Shown: one piece after another, positions 46,658 through 53,898 of the stretch
How positions within the stretch are numbered: position 1 is the first letter of the stretch
Layout: each line of letters begins with the position of its first letter
Assembly: GCF_007830125.1 (NCBI RefSeq)
Contig: NZ_VLLG01000004.1
Location: 484,326-548,325, forward strand
Direction: 5' to 3'
From: Chitinophaga japonensis
Lineage (GTDB): Bacteria > Bacteroidota > Bacteroidia > Chitinophagales > Chitinophagaceae
DNA length: 64,000 bases
The notes under the pieces: generated by a model
Seen by the model: the letters and a program-made list of their open reading frames with translations, nothing else
Databases searched by the model: none
What the model was told of the DNA's origin: nothing
Translations under genes and position numbers: made by a program

Positions 46658-46915
46658 ATGGAAAAGCATATTATTACCATCGTGCTCAACGACAAGCCGT
46701 ACCAGTTGCTCATCTCCATCGACCACCTGGAGGAAGAGATCACTTACCGGGTAGCGCCCGGCGCAGATGAGAACGAACTGGAGGGTATCATTCCCGAAAA
46801 CCTGGAGTTCCGGGCCAACGGGCATGTGAAGTTCGATGAACGGCTGCGTACCGTGGAAAGCGAGCAGATAGCCCGCCTCATCTGGCAGGAGATACTGGAT
46901 AAGCTGAACCCGTAA
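46658..46915 (+). CDS. Small orphan protein (family copy 2 of 3)
   Basis: This 85-residue protein starts at the ATG at 46658; a GTG at 46628 is less likely. It reads MEKHIITIVLNDKPYQLLIS, then EITYRVAP, and a C-terminal helix VESEQIARLIWQEILDKLNP. The pattern matches the small proteins starting at 18718 and 49331. Its last 38 bp overlap the 3' end of the convergent serine-hydrolase gene. No known domain. Confidence 0.72.
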   Translation: MEKHIITIVLNDKPYQLLISIDHLEEEITYRVAPGADENELEGIIPENLEFRANGHVKFDERLRTVESEQIARLIWQEILDKLNP

Positions 46916-48080
46916 AGGTATTTCTTTCCAGGCCCTGCCATATTTTTTCGGCTATTGCGATGAGCGAGCCCTGTGATGCGGGATCAAATTCGTTTGATAA
47001 CAGCACGATCCCGGTATTTATTTCAGGGTAGAGCACGCAATAGCTTGAAAAGCCGAATGTTCCCCCCGTATGCCAGATTTTCCTGCCTTTTCCTGATGTT
47101 TCATTCAATCTCCAGTACAAGCCAATGCCCGAACTGTCCGTATACCGCTGGGTTGGCGAATGTGAGAGCCGGACGATATCGTTTTTTTCATTCAACTGGA
47201 AACGGATGTATCGCAGCATGTCCGATACGGAAGCATACATTCCGCCGGAATATTTCATAATCGCGGGTATATAGGGCATCCTGCTTCCTTTGGCATCGTA
47301 ACCTTTGGCCAGTGTTATTGTGTCTGCCGGGATCACCACCCCTGTTTGCCGCATGGCGAGGGGGCCGGTAATATACCTGCGTATCAATGCGTCAAATGTT
47401 TGATGATACACCCTTTCCAGGATAAACCCGATAAGTTGCGCACCAGCATTGGAATAGCGGTAATGAATGCCCGGGACAGTATCGATTTTTACCGCATGCA
47501 GGTCCTTCAGCAACTGTTCTTTTGTATAATGATTATGAAGGCGGGCCAGATGGAAAGGGATGGAGTCCGCCGGCTGCCGGAATATATCCGGCCTGTCCGG
47601 TAAAAAAGGCGGCAGCCCTGCAGTGTGATTGGCAAGATGCACGATCCTTACCGGCTGCCTCTGGCATGCCAGGTTGGGATAACTGCCGGGCAGGTAACGC
47701 CGGATATCATCTTCCAGCTTTATTTTCCCATCTGCCAATGCCCCGGCCAGCAGCAGGCCTGTAAAGGTTTTTGAAATGGATCCTATTTCGTAGATCGTGT
47801 TGCTGTCCGGTAGTACGTCCTTTCCCTTTTCTGCCGCGCCGTAATTATAGGTATATATTTCTCCGTTCCTGATGATCCCGATGGAAAGTCCTACACGGAC
47901 AGGGTCCTGCATAAAAGTAGCAGCAGCCCCCTGAACAAGCGTATCCATCCGGGTTTTCAAAGGATTATCCGTTGCAATGCGCACCGGTCCCTGCGATTGA
48001 CCGTGCAGGGCGGACAACAGCAATGCCAGTGTCATCCCTCCTTTCACAATTGCAGGATAAGGGTTTAAGCACGAAGTCAT
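46878..48080 (-). CDS. Exported serine hydrolase, class C beta-lactamase fold
   Basis: This 400-residue protein has a hydrophobic N-terminus (GGMTLALLLSALHGQSQ). The catalytic motifs are S-x-x-K in EIGSISKTFTGLLL, Y-x-N in YRYSNAGAQLIGF, and HTG in WHTGGTFGFSS. This group includes beta-lactamases, esterases and D-amino-peptidases; the HTG in place of KTG favours peptidase or esterase activity. It is convergent with the small orphan gene. Confidence 0.92.
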   Translation of the reverse strand: MTSCLNPYPAIVKGGMTLALLLSALHGQSQGPVRIATDNPLKTRMDTLVQGAAATFMQDPVRVGLSIGIIRNGEIYTYNYGAAEKGKDVLPDSNTIYEIGSISKTFTGLLLAGALADGKIKLEDDIRRYLPGSYPNLACQRQPVRIVHLANHTAGLPPFLPDRPDIFRQPADSIPFHLARLHNHYTKEQLLKDLHAVKIDTVPGIHYRYSNAGAQLIGFILERVYHQTFDALIRRYITGPLAMRQTGVVIPADTITLAKGYDAKGSRMPYIPAIMKYSGGMYASVSDMLRYIRFQLNEKNDIVRLSHSPTQRYTDSSGIGLYWRLNETSGKGRKIWHTGGTFGFSSYCVLYPEINTGIVLLSNEFDPASQGSLIAIAEKIWQGLERNTFTGSAYPVSPAR

Positions 48081-48161
48081 AAGGCGTAAAGATATTATTT
48101 AGGGGGTAACAAGGGTATATATTTTCTCATATGCTGTAACTTCCCTCAAAATTTGACAACG

Positions 48162-49049
48162 ATGAAAATAGGATTTATTGGATTAGGACATTTAGGAACG
48201 CCCATAGCGGAAAATTTATTAATGCAGCACCAGCCGGTGTACGTGTACAACCGGACCGCCGCCAAAGCACAGCCCCTGCTGGAAAAAGGCGCCGTGATCT
48301 GCACATCTGTAAAAGAGCTGGCCGGCCTCTGCGACGTGGTATTCAGCATCGTGTCTGACGATGCGGCCCTGCACCATATTACCGAAGGCCCCGACGGTAT
48401 TGCCGCCCACCTGAAAGCCGGCGGCGTACATATTTCCATGAGCACCATCCTGCCGGCTACCAGTACAGCCCTGGCCGCCCTGCACCACAAGCACAACAAT
48501 CATTATATCGCCGCTCCCGTGATGGGCCGGCCTGAAGCCGCCCGGGCGCGGAAGCTGAACTTCCTGGTATCGGGGCAAAGCGATGTTATTGAAACGATCA
48601 AGCCTCTGCTGCAGGATGCCGGCGCCGTAAACACCTGGGAGTTTGGCGCGGAAGCGGGCGCGGCCAATACCGCCAAACTGTGCAGCAACTACCTGATCCT
48701 TTCCGGTGTGGCGGCCATGGCGGAGGGCATCAACATGGCGCAGCGGAGCGGCATTGATCCCCACCAGTGGATGCAGATGCTGACGCAGACGCTGTTCAAC
48801 GCGCCCTTCTACCATATCTACAGCGCAGCCCTGCTGAAAGAGGCCTACCTGCCGGCAGGCTTCAGCCTGCAGATGGGATTAAAGGACGCCAACCTGGTGA
48901 TGCAGCAGGCGCAAAGCGTAGAGGCGCAGATGCCGCTGGGGCAAAAGCTGCAGGAGCTCCTGCAACAGTCCCTGGCGCAGGGATTGGGCGACCATGACGT
49001 GATCGCCATGGCCCTGGCCATACAGAAAGGCCCGGCCACATTATCCTAA
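48162..49049 (+). CDS. NAD(P)-dependent beta-hydroxyacid dehydrogenase
   Basis: The start at 48162 (MKIGFIGLGHLGTPIAENLL) places the Rossmann GxGxxG at the N-terminus. The 3-hydroxyisobutyrate dehydrogenase family signs are the conserved GGVHISMSTILPATS, the APVMGRPEAARARKL loop, and a Lys in the helix GAANTAKLCSNYL. The protein of about 295 residues is of usual length. It oxidises a small hydroxyacid or reduces an aldehyde/imine; the substrate is unknown. Its last 9 bp overlap the convergent small orphan gene. Confidence 0.92.
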   Translation: MKIGFIGLGHLGTPIAENLLMQHQPVYVYNRTAAKAQPLLEKGAVICTSVKELAGLCDVVFSIVSDDAALHHITEGPDGIAAHLKAGGVHISMSTILPATSTALAALHHKHNNHYIAAPVMGRPEAARARKLNFLVSGQSDVIETIKPLLQDAGAVNTWEFGAEAGAANTAKLCSNYLILSGVAAMAEGINMAQRSGIDPHQWMQMLTQTLFNAPFYHIYSAALLKEAYLPAGFSLQMGLKDANLVMQQAQSVEAQMPLGQKLQELLQQSLAQGLGDHDVIAMALAIQKGPATLS

Positions 49050-49331
49050 GCCCGGCCCGAAGGGCTGCGGGGTATCAGCTTCATGCGCTTTGATCGCCTT
49101 CCATATTTCTTCCGTTATCCGGCGGCATTCCAGCGAAACAACGCGGGGAGAGCATTCCATCCCCGCGTCTGTTTCAAACAGCACCAGGTTGTCCGGCAGA
49201 TCGCAGTTGAACTCCGAGGACAGGTTCTCGTCTACAATGTAATAGGCCGGGTAGCCATTATAGGCATCCTGCTCCACGTGCAGGGTATGCTGCCGGCCCT
49301 GGAAATTGATATCAATGGTTTGTGCGGTCAT
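49041..49331 (-). CDS. Small orphan protein (family copy 3 of 3)
   Basis: This 96-residue protein reads TIDINFQGRQHTLHVEQ, then YPAYYIVD, DLPDNLVLFETDAG and a C-terminal VVSLECRRITEEIWKAIKAH. The FQGR near the start and S-x-E-x-x-x-I-x-x-x-IW near the end match the proteins starting at 18718 and 46658. No signal peptide or known domain. It overlaps the 3' end of the dehydrogenase gene by 9 bp, and copy 2 also overlaps a convergent gene. Confidence 0.72.
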   Translation of the reverse strand: MTAQTIDINFQGRQHTLHVEQDAYNGYPAYYIVDENLSSEFNCDLPDNLVLFETDAGMECSPRVVSLECRRITEEIWKAIKAHEADTPQPFGPGLG

Positions 49332-49375
49332 GAAAAACGTTTACAGAACGGGCCGCAAGTTTGGGGCCATTTTAA

Positions 49376-49446
49376 CCAGTTTGCAGTGGGCAGTGGGCAG
49401 TTACTGGAGCGACTATTCAACTGACTGCCCACTGCAAACTGCAAAA
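49376..49446. repeat. Heptamer inverted array E
   Basis: The left arm (49376-49403) is CCAGTTT, GCAGTGG, GCAGTGG, GCAGTTA. The right arm (49419-49446) is AACTGAC, TGCCCAC, TGCAAAC, TGCAAAA. Eighteen bases (49377-49394) pair perfectly. It lies in a divergent gap between gene starts, so it is not a simple terminator. Confidence 0.85.
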
Positions 49447-49513
49447 TTCCACCGCTTGTCTACAAAAACGCCTGCCTTATCTACTATTCCCCTGCTGACG
49501 TGGCGGCTATAAA

Positions 49514-49521
49514 TAAATTTG
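49514..49521 (+). promoter_or_regulatory. -7 promoter element of the LytS/LytTR operon
   Basis: TAAATTTG matches TAnnTTTG. Transcription would start near 49527 and the first ATG is at 49540, giving a very short leader. No clear -33 TTTG. Confidence 0.5.
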
Positions 49522-49539
49522 CTAACTTATAGTGATGAG

Positions 49540-50562
49540 ATGATGAAGCGGACCAACGCCATATATAGTATTGTAGCACTGCATGTTCTGATCTGGGGAG
49601 CGCTGCTGGCGCTGCCGCATTTGCTGACAGCCGGGCAACAGCCTGCGCCGGGTATGCTGCCGGGCAGCTTCTGGCTGGTGAGCAGCTTTATACATATCGG
49701 CCTGTTTTACCTGAACGCCTATGTGCTGTACCCCCGCTGGCTGAATAAAAGATACTGGTGGCTGTATGTGCTTAGCCTGGCCCTGCTGGCGGCCGTCACC
49801 TATTACATCAAGCGGGGCATACTGGCGGTTTTCTTCCCCGGCGTATCCGGCAGCAGCGCCTCCTTCCCGGTGATCTTTTTCCCGGCCCTCCTCTTCCTGG
49901 TGGCCAGCATCATATACCGGCTGGTGGTGGACAAAGTGCATTATGAAAAAGAGCAAAAGGAAAGACAGGCGGCGCAACTGGCCATGGAGCTGAAGTTCCT
50001 TCGCTCGCAGATCAGCCCGCACTTCCTTTTTAACGTGCTGACCAACCTGGTATCGCTGGCGCGCAAGAAGTCGGACCTGATGGAACCTTCGCTGATCATG
50101 CTGTCGGACCTGATGCGCTACATGCTGTACGATTCCGAGATCAGGAAGGTGCCGCTGGAAAAAGAAGTGGCTTACCTGAAAAGCTATATCGCACTGCAAA
50201 AGCTGCGCTTTGGCGACGAGACGCCCATTGAGACCCTGATAGAGGTGGCGCCGGACCAGGAGCAGCTCAGCATAGAGCCCATGCTGCTGATCCCGTTCGT
50301 GGAGAATGCGTTCAAGCACGGCATCGGCTGGATCACGGATCCCTGGATCTCTATCCGGCTGGTGGTAGCGGAGAACCGGCTGACCTTTACGGTAAAGAAC
50401 AAATACACCGTCAACGGGTCGGACAGCAAGGACAGCAGCTCCGGCATTGGCCTGGCCAATGTGGGCACCCGCCTGAAACTACTGTACCCGGACCAGCATA
50501 TCCTGGCGGTGCAGCAAAATGCCGGTATATTTTCCACCGTATTAACTTTACAGCTACGATGA
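49540..50562 (+). CDS. Sensor histidine kinase, LytS/YehU type
   Basis: The ATG at 49540 is favoured; a TTG at 49519 lies within the -7 promoter element. Four membrane helices (residues of about 10-130) lead to a His_kinase domain with phospho-His in SQISPHFLFNVLTNLVSLAR. A HATPase part follows, with IPFVENAFKHGIG and SGIGLANVGTRLKLLY. The stop overlaps the start of the response regulator by 4 bp, so the two form a cognate pair. The signal is unknown. Confidence 0.95.
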   Translation: MMKRTNAIYSIVALHVLIWGALLALPHLLTAGQQPAPGMLPGSFWLVSSFIHIGLFYLNAYVLYPRWLNKRYWWLYVLSLALLAAVTYYIKRGILAVFFPGVSGSSASFPVIFFPALLFLVASIIYRLVVDKVHYEKEQKERQAAQLAMELKFLRSQISPHFLFNVLTNLVSLARKKSDLMEPSLIMLSDLMRYMLYDSEIRKVPLEKEVAYLKSYIALQKLRFGDETPIETLIEVAPDQEQLSIEPMLLIPFVENAFKHGIGWITDPWISIRLVVAENRLTFTVKNKYTVNGSDSKDSSSGIGLANVGTRLKLLYPDQHILAVQQNAGIFSTVLTLQLR

Positions 50563-51272
50563 CGACAATGCAATGCCTGGCTATAGACGATGAAAAACTG
50601 GTGCTGGACCTCCTGGAGGACAACATCCGGCAGGTGCCTTTCCTGCACCTGGTAAAAGCCTGCCGCAACGCAATGGAAGCAACAGCCGTGCTGCAAAGCA
50701 CGCCCGTTGACCTGCTTTTCCTGGACATACAGATGCCGGGGCTGAGCGGCCTGCAGTTCCTGCAAACGCTGCCCCAGCCGCCCATGACCATCCTGGTGAC
50801 GGCTTATGAACAGTATGCGCTGGAAGGCTACAACCTGAACGTGGTGGACTACCTGCTGAAGCCCGTGTCCTTTGAGCGCTTCCTGAAAGCCTGCAACAAG
50901 GCGCAGGAACGGTTCCGCTGGCAGCAGCAACCCCACCCCGAGCAGGAAGCCGCCGCCGACCATTTCTTTGTTAACGTAGAATACACGCTGGTGAAAGTGC
51001 TGCTGTCCGATATCCTGTACGTAGAGGGACTGAAGGATTATATCAAGATACACGTTGCATCCTCCAAAAAACCGGTGGTCACCCGCATGAGCATGAAAGC
51101 CATTGAAGAAAAGCTGCCCTCCTCCGGGTTTGTGCGCACGCATAAATCTTTTATTATTTCCACCGGCAGGATCACTTCCATCAAAAGGGACCTGGTTTGC
51201 ATAGGTGAGCTGGAGCTGCCGCTGAGCGAGTTTTACAAGGGGAACCTGGATAGGGTGATCCGCAGAAGCTGA
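50559..51272 (+). CDS. LytTR-family response regulator
   Basis: In this 237-residue protein the receiver domain has the acidic pair in AIDDEKLVL, phospho-acceptor Asp in LLFLDIQMPGLSG, and Lys in YLLKPVSFERF. The LytTR DNA-binding domain follows with ILYVEGLKDYIKIHV and FVRTHKSFIIS. It is the partner of the overlapping LytS-type kinase. Its targets are unknown. Confidence 0.96.
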   Translation: MTTMQCLAIDDEKLVLDLLEDNIRQVPFLHLVKACRNAMEATAVLQSTPVDLLFLDIQMPGLSGLQFLQTLPQPPMTILVTAYEQYALEGYNLNVVDYLLKPVSFERFLKACNKAQERFRWQQQPHPEQEAAADHFFVNVEYTLVKVLLSDILYVEGLKDYIKIHVASSKKPVVTRMSMKAIEEKLPSSGFVRTHKSFIISTGRITSIKRDLVCIGELELPLSEFYKGNLDRVIRRS

Positions 51273-51283
51273 GGCCGGCCGCG

Positions 51284-51658
51284 CTACGCAACCCGCATAA
51301 TCTTCTCCAGCTTGCGCCCTTTTGCCAATTCATCCACCAGCTTATCGAGGTACCTTGCCTTTTGCGTTAAGGGATTGGTAATTTCTTCCACCCGGTAGCC
51401 GCAGATCACGCCGGTGATGAGGTGGGCATTCGGGTTTAACGTGGCGTGCTGAAAGAATTTTTCAAACGTTACTTTTGCTTCCATGAGCGCCTGCAGCTTT
51501 TCTTCATTATAGCCGGTCAGCCACTCAATTACCCGGTGTAATTCATCTTTCGTTCTGCCCTTCTTCTCCACTTTTGCGAGATAGTGCGGGTATACCGAGG
51601 CGAACGTCATTTTTGCAATACGGTCGTCGTGATGGCTAGTATCGTTCATACCTTGCAT
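51284..51658 (-). CDS. DUF2200-family protein
   Basis: This 124-residue cytoplasmic protein has the whole DUF2200 pattern: RIAKMTFASVYPHYLAKVEK, then RVIEWLTGYNEEKL, LITGVICGYRVEEI and ARYLDKLVDELAKGRKLEKI. The family is widespread, but its function is unknown to me. It is convergent with the response regulator, 11 bp apart. Confidence 0.93.
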   Translation of the reverse strand: MQGMNDTSHHDDRIAKMTFASVYPHYLAKVEKKGRTKDELHRVIEWLTGYNEEKLQALMEAKVTFEKFFQHATLNPNAHLITGVICGYRVEEITNPLTQKARYLDKLVDELAKGRKLEKIMRVA

Positions 51659-51709
51659 TTTAATGATCCGGGGAGTCGTTTTGCTGGCCGAAGATAAGAA
51701 AAAGAGCTG

Positions 51710-52126
51710 TTACCATTCGGGGTAAAAGACTTTATCATCATAACGCTTTACGAGAGAGTCAAGCGCTGATGACTTGTACCATTCAAAACACCGAAACGTA
51801 ATGGGCTTTTTATCCCCGTAATCAGCAATTTGGGTAGGTTTAATGGCACGGCCAACCTCCTTTGACAAGCTGTCAACCGCCATTACCACATCCGGTGGAT
51901 AGCCGGCAAGATCGAAATAAATGGACCCGCTAATATCATCCTCGAAAAGCACTTTCGTTCCCAATGCGCCTTTCAGGCACCCACAAAAGGCCATTTCTTT
52001 AAGATACTGGCGGCTTGCCTGCTGCACAGAGTCTTTAAAGCGGGCAAGGTCTTTCCGCTGTGCCGCGGCCTGTGATATGAATGCGAAGCAGCAAGCCAAT
52101 GATAATAATACTTTTGTTATCCTCAT
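51710..52126 (-). CDS. Tai4-type immunity protein
   Basis: This 138-residue protein has a signal peptide (LLSLACCFAFISQAAAQ), so it acts in the periplasm. The mature part has a helical plan with YLKEMAFCGCLKGAL, YFDLAGYPPDVVMAVDSL, and FRCFEWYKSSALDSLVKRY. The last resembles the conserved C-terminal Cys-containing helix of Tai4 proteins. Tai4 blocks the Tae4 peptidoglycan amidase. It lies 7 bp after the Tae4 gene on the same strand, the usual effector-immunity arrangement. Confidence 0.83.
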   Translation of the reverse strand: MRITKVLLSLACCFAFISQAAAQRKDLARFKDSVQQASRQYLKEMAFCGCLKGALGTKVLFEDDISGSIYFDLAGYPPDVVMAVDSLSKEVGRAIKPTQIADYGDKKPITFRCFEWYKSSALDSLVKRYDDKVFYPEW

Positions 52127-52133
52127 AAATCAT

Positions 52134-53273
52134 TTAATTTAAAATCCATAAAGCAACCTTGGCTGTACCACCTTCAGCATCAAAGTAATCATGATTGCCA
52201 ATAGCCTTTGAGCCATCCCAAAGCGAGGCGTGACCGGTAGCCCCAAACAACTTCGGATAGTTCGGTTGCATAAGATAAATCCCTTTTTTACCGGTCAGGC
52301 CTGTTCTGAAATTCTGGCCATCTGTTCCTCCATTAGTAAGCTCCATATTAGGTGTACCAAAGGTGGCCTTTAGCCACGCATATAATTTAGCTGCGCTTAA
52401 GAAATAGAACTTTCCATCGTTACCTTGAAAAGTTTCTCCTTGAATTCTTGGAATCTTCACATTACAATAGTTCAAAGCCCGGGATACCCTTAAGGCGCAG
52501 GCGTTATTGTAATGTTCAGGATCCGCATTATAAAATGCAAGTGGAGTTCCCCCGACCAGTTGATATACCTCTGGCCCTGGCATATCGTTGCCGGAAGCAT
52601 CCTTAGGATATGCTGCATACATGGCAGCATACGATGGTCTTACCTGAGGCGGGAAAGTGCCTGGTTCATATTCATAGTACCAGTATGCCATGTCCGGATC
52701 ATCATCTTCTAGATTAGGGTTAGCCTCACTTGCTACAATGCCGCTACCTGGTACATAATCTGCATATTCCCAATGATTGTCTTCTGTATCTGATCCATCT
52801 CCACCATCTCCTGAGCCTCCACCTCCGGCTCCACCATCCCCTGAGCCACCGCCTCCCGATCCGCCACCATCGCCACCGGTGGTCCAGCAAAAAGTGTAAG
52901 TTGTTGTTTCAGTTCGTACATAATATTCATTCCCACTACAATCACAAGGATCTGCATCTCCATCCGGATCAAACCAAATCTCAACCTCATCAGTAATGGT
53001 CATACAACCCTCGGTTGCTACATTACCCGCGTCTTTACCTACTTGCCTGAGATCAGTAATGTTATATGTATTTTTCTCGTAGATGGACTGATCAAAAAAA
53101 TTGATCGTAGCCTGCACTTTGAATGCATTTTGGGTACCTTGGTGGTCAAATCCGTAAATCGCCAATAAATCCTTACGAAACACGCGAAACCTGTATTTAC
53201 CGTTTTGAAATCTCTGAGCCAGCACATAGCCATTAATAGATTGCTTATCCAATGTCAGAGGAATTAACGCCAT
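52134..53273 (-). CDS. Tae4-type peptidoglycan amidase toxin (C-terminal part of a split gene)
   Basis: From an internal ATG this frame encodes 379 residues. Residues 1-130 are a beta-rich domain, 133-160 a Gly/Ser/Asp linker, and about 245-379 a Tae4 amidase domain. Catalytic Cys259 lies in NNACALRVSRALNYC and His348 in FGATGHASLWDGS; LTGKKGIYL and the final ALWIL also match Tae4. These enzymes cut the gamma-D-Glu-mDAP bond of peptidoglycan. There is no signal peptide in this frame. The upstream overlapping frame supplies one, and inserting one TA in the shared TATATAT tract would join them. The Tai4-like immunity gene follows. Confidence 0.86.
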   Translation of the reverse strand: MALIPLTLDKQSINGYVLAQRFQNGKYRFRVFRKDLLAIYGFDHQGTQNAFKVQATINFFDQSIYEKNTYNITDLRQVGKDAGNVATEGCMTITDEVEIWFDPDGDADPCDCSGNEYYVRTETTTYTFCWTTGGDGGGSGGGGSGDGGAGGGGSGDGGDGSDTEDNHWEYADYVPGSGIVASEANPNLEDDDPDMAYWYYEYEPGTFPPQVRPSYAAMYAAYPKDASGNDMPGPEVYQLVGGTPLAFYNADPEHYNNACALRVSRALNYCNVKIPRIQGETFQGNDGKFYFLSAAKLYAWLKATFGTPNMELTNGGTDGQNFRTGLTGKKGIYLMQPNYPKLFGATGHASLWDGSKAIGNHDYFDAEGGTAKVALWILN

Positions 53274-53565
53274 ATATACCTCCGGAATACTGTTGCACTA
53301 TACCTTTATCCCAAAGTGGTTGCCCATTAAAACGGATAAAATAATCTAAGAAGTTACGTCGTTTGCTTTGCCTTTCAATCTCTAATGCAAAACTCTTTAT
53401 TGGGGGATTAACGTCGTCAGAAAATTTAAAAAATGATTCTTTAGCTTGCACTTCCGGGGAAATATTGTCTGTTTTCATTTCTTTTTGGCAAGAAGTAGCT
53501 GTTAGAATTCCAAGCAAAAGCAGGATACACGGGGCAAACGTCAAGTTGCCTCTCATAAATTCCAA
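53245..53565 (-). CDS. Lipoprotein N-terminus of the split Tae4 toxin
   Basis: This 106-residue frame has a lipobox (LLLGILTATSC), so the product would be lipidated. The segment FLDYFIRFNGQPLWDKGIV resembles the N-terminal domain found before toxin or enzyme domains in Bacteroidota lipoproteins. It ends in an out-of-frame tail after SGGIYG, over the TATATAT tract, and overlaps the Tae4 frame by 29 bp. An ATG at 53556 is an alternative start. It could be half of a frameshifted gene, a programmed-frameshift product, or a result of sequencing error. Confidence 0.7.
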   Translation of the reverse strand: MEFMRGNLTFAPCILLLLGILTATSCQKEMKTDNISPEVQAKESFFKFSDDVNPPIKSFALEIERQSKRRNFLDYFIRFNGQPLWDKGIVQQYSGGIYGVNSSDIG

Positions 53566-53642
53566 TTATGTACAGGTTAGTCTAGTATTTATTAAACAAT
53601 AGAGTATCTCATCAAATAATCATCTCCACACACTCACCAAAA

Positions 53643-53650
53643 CAAACATA
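53643..53650 (-). promoter_or_regulatory. -7 promoter element of the Tae4/Tai4 operon
   Basis: CAAACATA on the plus strand reads TATGTTTG on the minus strand, matching TAnnTTTG, about 80 bp before the lipoprotein start. No -33 element at the usual spacing. Confidence 0.4.
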
Positions 53651-53869
53651 GTACCTTATTGCCTGGGCCTACAGCAATAATGATATAAGAAGTTGGGTAA
53701 TCATCCTATAACGTAACAATGATAGAATAATTTTTCTATATTTCAAAAATGATTTAGTAACCTTTTGTATTATAAAATACACCATCGCAGAAAGTCTATT
53801 CAATTCCCCCTTTCGTCTCCACAACTCTCTCACAAATATATTGCGCCGGAACCGCGCCGGGATGCCCGC

Positions 53870-53877
53870 TAGTTTTG
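53870..53877 (+). promoter_or_regulatory. -7 promoter element of the TonB-receptor gene
   Basis: TAGTTTTG matches TAnnTTTG and lies 21 bp before the ATG at 53899. The nearest upstream TTG (53841) is 26 bp away, longer than the usual 19 or so. Confidence 0.4.
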
Positions 53878-53898
53878 TGCTCATAAAAACAACATACT

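Larger units (their letters stand above)
53566..53898. other. AT-rich divergent intergenic region
   Basis: 333 bases between the divergent Tae4 lipoprotein and TonB-receptor genes. It is markedly AT-rich, has a -7-like element for each side, and contains no convincing ORF or hairpin. Confidence 0.55.

Noticed and set aside
51710-53565. Type VI secretion gene cluster
   Set aside because: Only the effector and immunity genes are present; no structural T6SS gene is visible.
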